Shown here in pieces: positions 1 to 4,943 of a stretch of DNA of 8,205 bases. Every line of letters starts with the position of its first letter. Position 1 is the stretch's first letter. Made by a program: the position numbers and the translations under genes. This DNA is from CAYFMS01 sp964462325 (GTDB lineage: Bacteria; Patescibacteriota; Patescibacteriia; UBA9934): NCBI GenBank assembly GCA_964462325.1, contig CAYWYQ010000033.1:1-8205 (forward strand), given 5' to 3'. The notes below the pieces were generated by a model. The model searched no databases, was not told the DNA's origin, and was given only the letters and a program-made list of their open reading frames with translations.

Positions 1-82
1 CCAGCCATAGCCTTATGAAGTAAAGCGACGGTGGATCGTTTGAAGTACGGACCTTGCGCTGCGTGCTAAAAGCTAGCTTGTC

Positions 83-160
83 GTCATTTCGACCGAGCGT
101 TAGCGAGTGGAGAAATCTATTTAGTGGATCTCTCGATTCGTATGACTCACTCGAGATGAC
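83..160. repeat. REP-like nested inverted repeat, copy A
   Basis: The outer arms at 83-92 and 151-160 pair over 10 positions, with one G-U wobble in RNA. An inner pair at 110-117 and 127-134 pairs over 8 positions with one wobble. Between them lies the motif GACCGAGCGTTAGCGAGTGG. From general knowledge, this phrase followed by AGAAATCT resembles dispersed intergenic palindromes found in many copies in some bacterial genomes, including Patescibacteria. The palindrome is seen directly. Membership of a multicopy family is inference, since only one copy is visible here. There is no coding frame across it. Confidence 0.6.
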
Positions 161-172
161 AGGAAACGCTAG

Positions 173-213
173 ATTCCAGATCCTACCTGCCGGCAGGCAA
201 GCAGGTCTGGAAT
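173..213. repeat. REP-like inverted repeat, copy B
   Basis: The arms ATTCCAGA (173-180) and TCTGGAAT (206-213) are perfect complements. Inside them ACCTGC (185-190) pairs with GCAGGT (201-206). A 12-bp perfect palindrome, CCTGCCGGCAGG, sits at 186-197. With copy A it makes a tandem of two palindromes separated by 12 bp. Such paired palindromes are typical of REP/BIME-type intergenic repeats. No transposase (TnpA-REP) is visible in this window. Confidence 0.65.
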
Positions 214-276
214 GACGGTGTACGCTAAAAGCTAAACCCTACCACCTACACGCTAATCTGCTAAAGGCTAGATAGA

Positions 277-404
277 CAAGCAGAGGCCCGTGAAGGATAT
301 GAGATGAAGTTTCGTTAATGTTTGAGCAGCAAAGCGAGGCGTACTTAAAGGTACGGTGAGTGCGCAGCGGAAAACTGAAGCGAAAATTCGCTCATATACA
401 AGCG
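277..404 (+). other. possible conserved element or chain of coupled micro-ORFs
   Basis: No gene is recognised here, but the stretch is unlike random intergenic DNA. Three short charged reading frames follow one another. One ends ...REGYEMKFR at TAA 316-318. The next, MFEQQSEAYLKVR, starts at ATG 318-320 (TAATG overlap) and ends at TGA 357-359. The third starts at GTG 356-358 (GTGA overlap) and reads SAQRKTEAKIRSYTSG before running into the terminator. Each step is a -1 frame change, and all three are rich in Glu, Lys and Arg. A small hairpin (AGCGA/TCGCT, 379-392) lies near the right end. It could be a decayed small gene with two frameshifts, coupled micro-ORFs, or a structured RNA. Chance is also possible. 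Confidence 0.3.
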
Positions 405-410
405 GAAAAC

Positions 411-436
411 AAAAAAGAGCCTATAGGCTCTTTTTT
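411..436. terminator. bidirectional intrinsic terminator
   Basis: This is a perfect inverted repeat with 11-bp arms (411-421 and 426-436) around a TATA loop. It has a GAGCC/GGCTC core with A6 on the left and T6 on the right, so it can terminate transcription in either direction. It begins 8 bp past the stop codon of the minus-strand RRM gene and is surely that gene's terminator. On the plus strand it would end any transcript crossing 277-404. Confidence 0.9.
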
Positions 437-444
437 GGGAGTAA

Positions 445-696
445 TTACTCTCGGGGCTTCGCAACGTTTACCGTTACTTCGCGTCCGTCGAGTTCTTTAC
501 CATCCATAGCGTCGATAGCAGCTTGCGCTTCTTCGTCTGTTCCGAATTCTACGAATCCGAATCCACGACTACGTTGGGTTTCACGATCAAGAGCAACATG
601 TGCATCCTTCACTTCACCGAACTGAGAGAAAACCTCTCGAAGACGTTCACTGTCGACAGCCCATGGTAGGCCTCCAACAAATAACTTGTTCTGCAT
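445..696 (-). CDS. single-RRM RNA-binding protein
   Basis: This 83-residue protein is essentially one RNA recognition motif. RNP2 is LFVGGL at residues 5-10 and RNP1 is RGFGFVEF at 44-51, with the aromatic residues F6, F46 and F48 expected to stack on RNA bases. The fold runs beta-alpha-beta-beta-alpha-beta, ending at residues 74-80 (VTVNVAK) with almost no tail. The glycine-rich tail of many cyanobacterial and plant relatives is absent. Family knowledge suggests a cytoplasmic single-strand RNA binder, often cold- or stress-responsive; the target is unknown. The only ATG is at 694-696 and no Shine-Dalgarno precedes it. The gene stands alone, with its own promoter (755-783), a leader of about 52 nt and a terminator (411-436). 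Confidence 0.95.
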   Translation of the reverse strand: MQNKLFVGGLPWAVDSERLREVFSQFGEVKDAHVALDRETQRSRGFGFVEFGTDEEAQAAIDAMDGKELDGREVTVNVAKPRE

Positions 697-754
697 AATA
701 GAGAGAACTGTGAATTAACCAAGGTCCCCTCATACAAAACAAAAGGACGACAAA

Positions 755-783
755 ATCATACACTATATATCTCATTTTGTCAA
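755..783 (-). promoter_or_regulatory. sigma70-type promoter of the RRM gene
   Basis: Reading the minus strand, TTGACA (783-778) is followed by a 17-bp spacer and TATGAT (760-755). That is a perfect -35 box and a 5/6 -10 box at ideal spacing. The predicted start is near 748, giving a leader of about 52 nt. The leader contains a GAGGGG run but it is too far upstream to be a ribosome site. This is one of the strongest promoters in the window, suggesting high expression. Confidence 0.8.
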
Positions 784-804
784 TGCTTGTATCTCAAATA
801 GAAT
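777..804 (+). promoter_or_regulatory. promoter of the glutaredoxin-VKOR operon, overlapping the divergent RRM promoter
   Basis: TTGTCA at 777-782 (5/6), a 16-bp spacer and TAGAAT at 799-804 (5/6) form a plausible promoter. Its -35 box shares five bases with the opposing TTGACA, so two polymerases could not occupy both. An alternative -10, TAAAAT at 809-814, would start transcription at about 821-822 and give a leaderless message beginning at the ATG. Which -10 is used cannot be decided by eye. Confidence 0.5.
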
Positions 805-821
805 AAGGTAAAATAGGTTAT

Positions 822-1058
822 ATGATTAAACTGTATCAGATGGATCACTGCCCGTACTGTATTCGCGTGCGTTCATTTCTCAAAAAACATGCAATTGAAT
901 GGGAAGGAATTGATAGCCCGAAAGGTTCGGAAGGGAGAGAAGAACTTCTACGACTGGGCGGAAAGGGACAGGTTCCATTTATGGTTGATGATACGCGAGA
1001 TGTTCAGATGTATGAAAGTGCAGATATTATTCACTATTTAACGGAACACTATACCTAA
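822..1058 (+). CDS. glutaredoxin with CPYC active site
   Basis: This 78-residue protein has a thioredoxin-fold glutaredoxin pattern: the dithiol active site CPYC at residues 10-13, the cis-proline in QVPF (V51-P52), and a C-terminal YESADIIHYL segment (64-73) like the glutathione-contacting part of GST N-terminal domains. It should reduce disulfides or glutathione-mixed disulfides in the cytoplasm. There is no signal peptide. Only AGG at 815-817 resembles a Shine-Dalgarno and it is very close to the ATG, so leaderless initiation is possible. It heads an operon with an unknown 4-TM protein (1 bp gap) and a VKOR homologue. If the host lacks glutathione synthesis, as many CPR bacteria do, its electron donor is an open question. 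Confidence 0.93.
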   Translation: MIKLYQMDHCPYCIRVRSFLKKHAIEWEGIDSPKGSEGREELLRLGGKGQVPFMVDDTRDVQMYESADIIHYLTEHYT

Positions 1059-1059
1059 T

Positions 1060-1452
1060 ATGGAATTAACTCTATTTCTTGCTAAATTACTAGGAATCAT
1101 ATTTCTTATTAGTTCTCTTTCTATTGTGGTAAATAGATATCGTTTTATAGAGTGGGTGGGTGACATTCGCCACAATCACTTGTCAGTACTTCTTTTTTCA
1201 TGGCAATCAATAATTCTTGGGACTCTTATTGTTTTATTGCATAATGTGTGGATTGCACATTGGGCAGTACTGATCACTCTTACGGGATGGCTATCCATTT
1301 TTATTGGTACGGTAGTTGCCGTAACTCCTGCGTGGGGATTGGATGCTTTAAAGAAACTATTTACGCCGTCCACATTACACCTTATGGCACTCATTGGTTT
1401 TGTAATAGGGATACTATTATTCATGGGTGGATTTGGCTATTTAGCACTATAA
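1060..1452 (+). CDS. uncharacterised four-helix membrane protein
   Basis: I cannot name this 130-residue protein's function. Four hydrophobic segments are clear, at about residues 5-24, 41-60, 68-88 and 107-128. The connecting loops are short and basic or His-rich (RHNH at 37-40). Notable is the HNVW (61-64), W68, LITLTGW (71-77) pattern around helices 2 and 3. I associate this with a small widespread integral membrane family of unknown role; that is recollection, not a search result. There are no cysteines, so it cannot itself carry disulfide electrons. It lies one base after the glutaredoxin stop and one base before the VKOR start, so it is almost certainly co-expressed with both. A helper for membrane thiol chemistry is conceivable but unproven. 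Confidence 0.85.
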   Translation: MELTLFLAKLLGIIFLISSLSIVVNRYRFIEWVGDIRHNHLSVLLFSWQSIILGTLIVLLHNVWIAHWAVLITLTGWLSIFIGTVVAVTPAWGLDALKKLFTPSTLHLMALIGFVIGILLFMGGFGYLAL

Positions 1453-1453
1453 T

Positions 1454-1852
1454 ATGGAGTACATCATTATCCTTCTCGCAGCGATTGGATTCATTATCAC
1501 CTATACTATCGCGAAAAAAAAATCACAGAAAAAACCATTGATATGTCCACTGAGAGCGCATTGTGATGCAGTCATTCACAGTGAATACTCTTCCTTTTGG
1601 GGAATACATCTTGAGTATATTGGCATGATTTATTATGCAATAATTTTATCATCATACGCTCTGTATGCTGCCGATATTATTCCGCAAATGATAATGAATT
1701 TTGTTGCGGCAATGACGATAATTGCCTTTCTATTTTCTGTTTATCTGACAGGTGTGCAGGCATTTGTACTAAAAAATTGGTGCACATGGTGTGTGACTTC
1801 TGCCATCATCTGTACATTTATTGTTTCCATCGTATTCTTTTATGCTGTGTAA
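1454..1852 (+). CDS. VKOR-family membrane thiol oxidoreductase
   Basis: This 132-residue protein is a four-helix bacterial VKOR homologue, in a family that re-oxidises DsbA-like partners and passes electrons to quinone (the DsbB role). Helices lie at about residues 2-20, 52-73, 78-104 and 112-131. The periplasmic loop cysteines are C31 and C37, followed by the family signature around YSSFWGIHLEYIGMIYY (45-61), including conserved S46. The quinone-side active site is C110-T-W-C113 at the start of helix 4. No fused thioredoxin domain is present and no DsbA partner is visible here. Its start lies one base after the upstream stop. The 3' end overlaps the opposing methyltransferase gene by 13 bp. 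A run of nine A residues (1514-1522) encodes Lys21-23. Confidence 0.93.
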   Translation: MEYIIILLAAIGFIITYTIAKKKSQKKPLICPLRAHCDAVIHSEYSSFWGIHLEYIGMIYYAIILSSYALYAADIIPQMIMNFVAAMTIIAFLFSVYLTGVQAFVLKNWCTWCVTSAIICTFIVSIVFFYAV

Positions 1853-2505
1853 AGGTGGTGTAATGCAATGACAGCTGCATGCGCAGCATTTAATGATTCA
1901 AGTGATTCGTGATGTTCTATAAAATAGGATTCAGCCTTTACATCGATTTGTATCCCTTTTCCTTCTGACCCTATTATTAATGCAACGTTTCTATCGTTTA
2001 ATGTAGAAAGAGGTTTCGCATTTGATCGTTTTTCAAGTTTTATGAATGGCCGTTTGATTTCGTCTAAGACGAACAAATCCTCTCGCTTCACTGTGAGAAA
2101 TGGAACATGGAATAGTGCGCCTACAGATGAACGAATAACCTTGGGAGAGGTCGGATCTGCGGATTCGATAAGAATAACACTTGCTTCAAAACCGAGTGCA
2201 CTACGGAAAATTGATCCAACATTTCCTGGATCTTGAACACCATCAAGAATAACAATGGTTTTCACGTTAAGTATATCTTTCAATTCCCATGTAGGTATAT
2301 TGGCAATACCAGCAATATCCTGGGGTGTTTCTGTCGTGACAAGCCTGTCGAATTCTTCCGTATCATGACGTGAAAATGTAAATTCCACTGCCTTTCCAGC
2401 GGTTTTTATGACCTTTTCACCCTCAACAAGACATTGCCCAGTCTTTAATCGGTTCTTTTTTCTTGTAAGTGATCGAATATATTTTTCTTTTGATTTGCTA
2501 AGCAT
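1840..2505 (-). CDS. SpoU/TrmH-family RNA 2'-O-methyltransferase
   Basis: This 221-residue protein carries all three SPOUT motifs. Motif 1 is DPGNVGSIFRSA (92-103), with N95 and catalytic R101. Motif 2 is the SAM-binding IIGSEGKGI (177-185). Motif 3 is SLNAAHAAV (204-212). The basic N-terminal part (LVEGEKVI at 26-33) is the substrate-binding domain usual in RlmB/MRM-like members. It should methylate a ribose 2'-OH in rRNA or tRNA using SAM in the cytoplasm. The exact nucleotide cannot be read from sequence, so no gene symbol is given. No Shine-Dalgarno precedes the ATG. It is divergent from the ybjQ-type gene (39 bp apart), and its end overlaps VKOR with no terminator evident. Confidence 0.95.
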   Translation of the reverse strand: MLSKSKEKYIRSLTRKKNRLKTGQCLVEGEKVIKTAGKAVEFTFSRHDTEEFDRLVTTETPQDIAGIANIPTWELKDILNVKTIVILDGVQDPGNVGSIFRSALGFEASVILIESADPTSPKVIRSSVGALFHVPFLTVKREDLFVLDEIKRPFIKLEKRSNAKPLSTLNDRNVALIIGSEGKGIQIDVKAESYFIEHHESLESLNAAHAAVIALHHLYTA

Positions 2506-2527
2506 ACAAAAACATTCTAAGCTAATA

Positions 2528-2557
2528 CGTATAAAGTACTATATATGATTATAACAA
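2528..2557. promoter_or_regulatory. weak divergent promoter region
   Basis: Only 39 bp separate the starts of the methyltransferase and YbjQ genes. On the plus strand TATAAA (2530-2535) lies 9 bp before the ATG, which would give a leaderless YbjQ message; no good -35 is seen. On the minus strand TTGTTA (2557-2552) and TATACG (2533-2528), 18 bp apart, are a weak pair for the methyltransferase. Both calls are tentative, and the boxes overlap. Confidence 0.3.
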
Positions 2558-2859
2558 CAACGGATACTATTCAAGGAAAAAATGTGACAAATGTGTATGG
2601 CATTGTAGAAGGCAGTGCGACACGCGCAAGACATATTGGGAGTGATATTGGCGCAGCTTTAAAGAGTATTGTCGGCGGAGAAATTAAGGGATATACCAAA
2701 TTAATGGAGGAAACAAGAGCTCAGGCACTCACTCGACTACAATCTGCTGCAGAAGAAGTAGGCGCTAATGCTATTACGGGGTGTAGAATTACCACATCAA
2801 CCATTGCAGCTGGTGTTTCTGAGATTGTTGCATATGGAACCGCTGTGACGATTGATTAA
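2545..2859 (+). CDS. YbjQ/UPF0145 family protein (DUF74)
   Basis: This 104-residue protein matches the YbjQ-type (UPF0145) family in length and pattern. It begins MIITTTDTIQGK and has a central GGEIKGYTKLMEETR (44-58) block. A helix with AAEEVGANAI (67-76) and a C-terminal beta segment SEIVAYGTAV follow. The fold is known to assemble into pentamers in structural-genomics work, but the biochemical role is unknown; heavy-metal binding has been suggested for relatives without firm proof. There is no Shine-Dalgarno, and the likely -10 is too close to leave a leader. Its stop shares a base with the mutY start (TAATG), implying translational coupling. It is the first gene of a four-gene operon that ends with a peroxiredoxin. 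Confidence 0.93.
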   Translation: MIITTTDTIQGKNVTNVYGIVEGSATRARHIGSDIGAALKSIVGGEIKGYTKLMEETRAQALTRLQSAAEEVGANAITGCRITTSTIAAGVSEIVAYGTAVTID

Positions 2860-3734
2860 TGTTTAATCGGTTACTTGATTGGTATAAATTGCATGGCCGG
2901 ACATTACCGTGGCGTCATACGACGGATCCTTATTGTATTTTGGTATCTGAAGTCATGTTGCAACAAACACAGGTTTCTCGAGTGATTGATTATTATCATG
3001 CCTGGCTGAAACGATTTCCGGATTGGCAGGTACTTGCACATGCGACAAAAGAGGAAGTTATTAGGAGTTGGTCAGGACTTGGATATAATAGACGTGCACT
3101 CATACTTCACAATATTGCAAAACATATTGATAAAAATGGTGTACCAGCATCGGAAGAAGAATGGCTGCAATTAAAAGGAATTGGCCCGTACACGGCGGCA
3201 GCACTCACGGTTTTCAGTTTACGCCAATATGCTACGCCTATTGATACGAATATTCGTAGAGTGTTAGGACGAGCATGGCTTGGGGTTTTATTCCCAACAC
3301 GAAAAACGGATAAACGTCTTTTGTCGCGCATGCGTAGAGAGATGAAATCCACGGTAGAGTTTTATGATATTCCACAAGCCTTATTTGATCTTGCGAATAC
3401 CCATTGCCTCAAAATACCGAACTGTGCAGCATGCCCTTTGAAAGATGTTTGTAAGTCATCTGAACGGTTTTTGACTGGGGATATACGCATTCCAAAAAAG
3501 CAAAAAAAATCATTTGAAAAGATCCGTGAAGGAAAAAAATATCCAGACAGAATTTATCGTGGACGTATTTTAAGGGTGGTGCAGAATATGAGGTATACAA
3601 GAGAAACAATAGGCAATGCGATTGATGATAATTATGCCTGTGAAGATCAGGCATGGGTGAATGCAATGGTTGATAGAATGATTCGTGACGGGTTACTCAC
3701 GGAAAAAAATAAGAAACTTACATTGCCGAAATAA
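2859..3734 (+). CDS. mutY: MutY-type A/G-specific adenine glycosylase, short form
   Basis: This 291-residue HhH-GPD glycosylase removes adenine mispaired with 8-oxoG. The catalytic Glu is E31 in SEVMLQQTQV, and LGYNRRA (74-80) matches the MutY base-pocket region. The helix-hairpin-helix is LKGIGPYTAAA (105-115), with Tyr at the position of the EndoIII lysine, consistent with a monofunctional enzyme. The catalytic Asp is D129 in DTNIRRVLGR. Four [4Fe-4S] cysteines are C183, C189, C192 and C198. Their C-X5-C-X2-C-X5-C spacing is one residue shorter in the first gap than the usual C-X6-C. The tail (199-291) lacks a recognisable NUDIX-like 8-oxoG domain. It instead has a short basic and winged-helix-like segment ending GLLTEKNKKLTLPK, reminiscent of short actinobacterial MutYs. 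Confidence 0.93.
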   Translation: MFNRLLDWYKLHGRTLPWRHTTDPYCILVSEVMLQQTQVSRVIDYYHAWLKRFPDWQVLAHATKEEVIRSWSGLGYNRRALILHNIAKHIDKNGVPASEEEWLQLKGIGPYTAAALTVFSLRQYATPIDTNIRRVLGRAWLGVLFPTRKTDKRLLSRMRREMKSTVEFYDIPQALFDLANTHCLKIPNCAACPLKDVCKSSERFLTGDIRIPKKQKKSFEKIREGKKYPDRIYRGRILRVVQNMRYTRETIGNAIDDNYACEDQAWVNAMVDRMIRDGLLTEKNKKLTLPK

Positions 3735-3735
3735 T

Positions 3736-4227
3736 ATGAGAATACCAAAAAGAAGAGGGGAGGAATTTCGCAAAGCAAAAAAGGGAACGGGGCCAATATA
3801 CCTAACAAGGGCAGGTATACAGGCAATTCATGATGAGCTAAGAAATATAGAAAAAGAGCTTCCTACCGTTGTTCAAACGGTTCAAGAAACACGTGAAATG
3901 GGTGATTTGTCAGAAAATGCTGCCTATCAAATTGCAAAAGGAAAAATGCGAAGAATGCAAACAAGATTACTCGTACTGAATGAACGGCTCAAAAATGTGA
4001 TTGAAATTCAAAAAGGGAAGCATGATTTTGTGCAATTAGGCTCAACCGTTGTATTACAGACGTCCAATGGGGAAAAAATATATACATTAGTAGATTCCTA
4101 TGAATCAGATCCGGCAAATGGATTCATTTCCTGGCATGCACCAATTGGTAAGCAGTTGAGAAATAAACACGTAGGATTCACTTTTGATTTTAATGGAAGT
4201 AGTTATACAATTGATAATATTAATTAA
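3736..4227 (+). CDS. greA: GreA/GreB-family transcript cleavage factor
   Basis: This 163-residue protein rescues backtracked RNA polymerase by stimulating transcript cleavage. The N-terminal coiled coil spans about residues 24-93. Its tip motif MGDLSENAAY (55-64) keeps the acidic D57 and E60 that chelate the catalytic Mg in polymerase. The C-terminal FKBP-like domain is diverged: SWHAPIGKQL (132-141) replaces the usual SPIGxAL, and it ends without the usual long tail. A basic extension (RIPKRRGEEFRKAKK, residues 2-16) precedes the normal start of the coil. I chose ATG 3736, one base after the mutY stop. An in-frame ATG at 3685 lies inside mutY and would add 17 unconserved residues. Confidence 0.93.
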   Translation: MRIPKRRGEEFRKAKKGTGPIYLTRAGIQAIHDELRNIEKELPTVVQTVQETREMGDLSENAAYQIAKGKMRRMQTRLLVLNERLKNVIEIQKGKHDFVQLGSTVVLQTSNGEKIYTLVDSYESDPANGFISWHAPIGKQLRNKHVGFTFDFNGSSYTIDNIN

Positions 4228-4242
4228 GGTATATAGATAACT

Positions 4243-4713
4243 ATGATTCAAATTGGCAAAAAAGCTCCAAACTTTACTCTTCCTGATCAAAATGGAGACA
4301 TGCACGCTCTTTCTGATTATAAAGGGAAATGGGTGCTCATTTATTTCTACCCCAAGGATATGACACCGGGTTGCACGGTCGAGGCTTGTGCATTGCGAGA
4401 TGCTCAGCCAGACTTCTCAAAACTTGACGCTGTGGTGCTTGGTGTGAGTAAGGATTCAGTGGCTAGGCATAAAAAATTTGAGGAAAAAGAGAATTTAAAT
4501 TTTACGCTTTTATCTGATGAATCAACGGAAATGATTCAAGCCTATGAGGCCTGGGCAGAAAAGAGTATGTTTGGAAAGAAGTATATGGGGATTCTACGCA
4601 ATTCATATTTAATTGACCCCGACGGTAACATCGCCAAAAGATATGAAAAAGTAAAGCCAGCTGATCATGCAAAGGAGGTATTGAACGATATAATCACTCA
4701 GATAGGTAAATAA
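4243..4713 (+). CDS. bcp: thioredoxin-dependent peroxiredoxin, PrxQ/Bcp type
   Basis: This 156-residue atypical 2-Cys peroxiredoxin reduces H2O2 and organic hydroperoxides in the cytoplasm. The peroxidatic cysteine is C44 in the TPGCT motif (41-45). The resolving cysteine is C49 five residues on, the spacing that defines the intramolecular-disulfide PrxQ subgroup. R119 in GILRNSYLID completes the active site, and GVSKDSVARHKKF (67-79) is typical of the family. Length is normal (about 150-160). Reduction would come from thioredoxin or one of the two glutaredoxins encoded nearby. The best Shine-Dalgarno (AAGG, 4226-4229) is 13 bp from the ATG, so translation may depend on coupling to greA, 15 bp upstream. 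It is the last gene of the operon, before the terminator at 4722-4750. Confidence 0.95.
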   Translation: MIQIGKKAPNFTLPDQNGDMHALSDYKGKWVLIYFYPKDMTPGCTVEACALRDAQPDFSKLDAVVLGVSKDSVARHKKFEEKENLNFTLLSDESTEMIQAYEAWAEKSMFGKKYMGILRNSYLIDPDGNIAKRYEKVKPADHAKEVLNDIITQIGK

Positions 4714-4721
4714 ATGTATAA

Positions 4722-4750
4722 AAAAATGCCGCAATTTATGCGGCATTTTT
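4722..4750. terminator. strong bidirectional terminator shared by bcp and the opposing small gene
   Basis: Perfect 12-bp arms (4722-4733 and 4739-4750) enclose a 5-nt loop (ATTTA). The core is TGCCGCA/TGCGGCA, with T5 on one side and A-rich sequence on the other, so it works in both directions. It starts 8 bp after the bcp stop. On the minus strand the right arm encodes the last residues of the 44-aa gene, whose TAA stop falls inside the loop. Confidence 0.9.
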
Positions 4751-4870
4751 CGCTTCTAATTTTGCAAGTCGAATTGCTTTTGCTTTTCGTCGTTTTCGGG
4801 CAGCTTCGACACGTTTCTTTTTCGTAACGGCGAATGCCTTTTTTCGACCTAATTGATGATTATGTGGCAT
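4736..4870 (-). CDS. 44-residue highly basic protein, unrecognised
   Basis: This small ORF starts at ATG 4870-4868 and stops at TAA 4738-4736. The 44 residues begin MPHNHQLGRKKAFAV and continue as a Lys/Arg/Ala-rich helix (TKKKR at 16-20, RKRRKAK at 25-31), ending LAKLEAKNAA. I do not recognise it. Composition and size suggest a nucleic-acid or ribosome-associated peptide, comparable in style to tiny basic ribosomal proteins, but that is inference. Support for a real gene is its near-consensus promoter (4889-4917), a leader of about 12 nt, and a terminator exactly at its end. There is no Shine-Dalgarno. It fills most of a 230-bp gap that otherwise has no gene. Confidence 0.65.
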   Translation of the reverse strand: MPHNHQLGRKKAFAVTKKKRVEAARKRRKAKAIRLAKLEAKNAA

Positions 4871-4888
4871 AGGTTTTTTTCTAGCAGA

Positions 4889-4917
4889 AATATACACTGT
4901 TTTCTTGCTCTTGTCAA
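4889..4917 (-). promoter_or_regulatory. sigma70-type promoter of the 44-aa basic gene
   Basis: On the minus strand TTGACA (4917-4912), a 17-bp spacer and TATATT (4894-4889) give a perfect -35 and a 5/6 -10. The predicted start is near 4882, 12 nt before the ATG at 4870. The same TTGTCAA heptamer (plus-strand reading) occurs at 777-783, also between divergent genes. Confidence 0.75.
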
Positions 4918-4943
4918 CGAGAAAGGGTAAAAAGGAATAAATT

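Larger units (their letters stand above)
65..270 (+). repeat. short direct repeat GCTAAA(A/G)GCTA, three copies
   Basis: Related short words flank the palindromes: GCTAAAAGCTAG at about 65-76, GCTAAAAGCTAA at about 224-235, and GCTAAAGGCTAG at about 260-271. They bracket the two inverted repeats on both sides. They may therefore be part of the dispersed element, or remnants of its insertions. They carry no ORF and have no recognised function. Confidence 0.45.

Noticed and set aside
1..60. Possible tail of a gene entering from the left
   Set aside because: All plus-strand frames close almost at once (TAG 8-10, TGA 16-18, TAA 21-23) and none gives a recognisable C-terminus. There is also only weak likeness to 330-370.
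356..625. GTG-started plus-strand ORF of 89 codons
   Set aside because: Most of it is antisense to the RRM gene and it runs through the terminator hairpin at 411-436. Only its first residues are of possible interest, as part of the 277-404 element.
694..733. Upstream ATG (733-731, minus) in the RRM leader that could start a leader peptide
   Set aside because: It has no ribosome-binding site, encodes an unremarkable peptide that overlaps the RRM start out of frame, and is likely to occur by chance.
1176..1541. Overlapping ORFs on both strands across the 4-TM and VKOR genes
   Set aside because: They are shadows of clearly real membrane-protein genes, with no family motif of their own.
3685..3735. 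Upstream ATG extending GreA by 17 residues
   Set aside because: It lies inside mutY, adds residues with no GreA character, and ATG 3736 sits one base after the mutY stop as expected for this operon.
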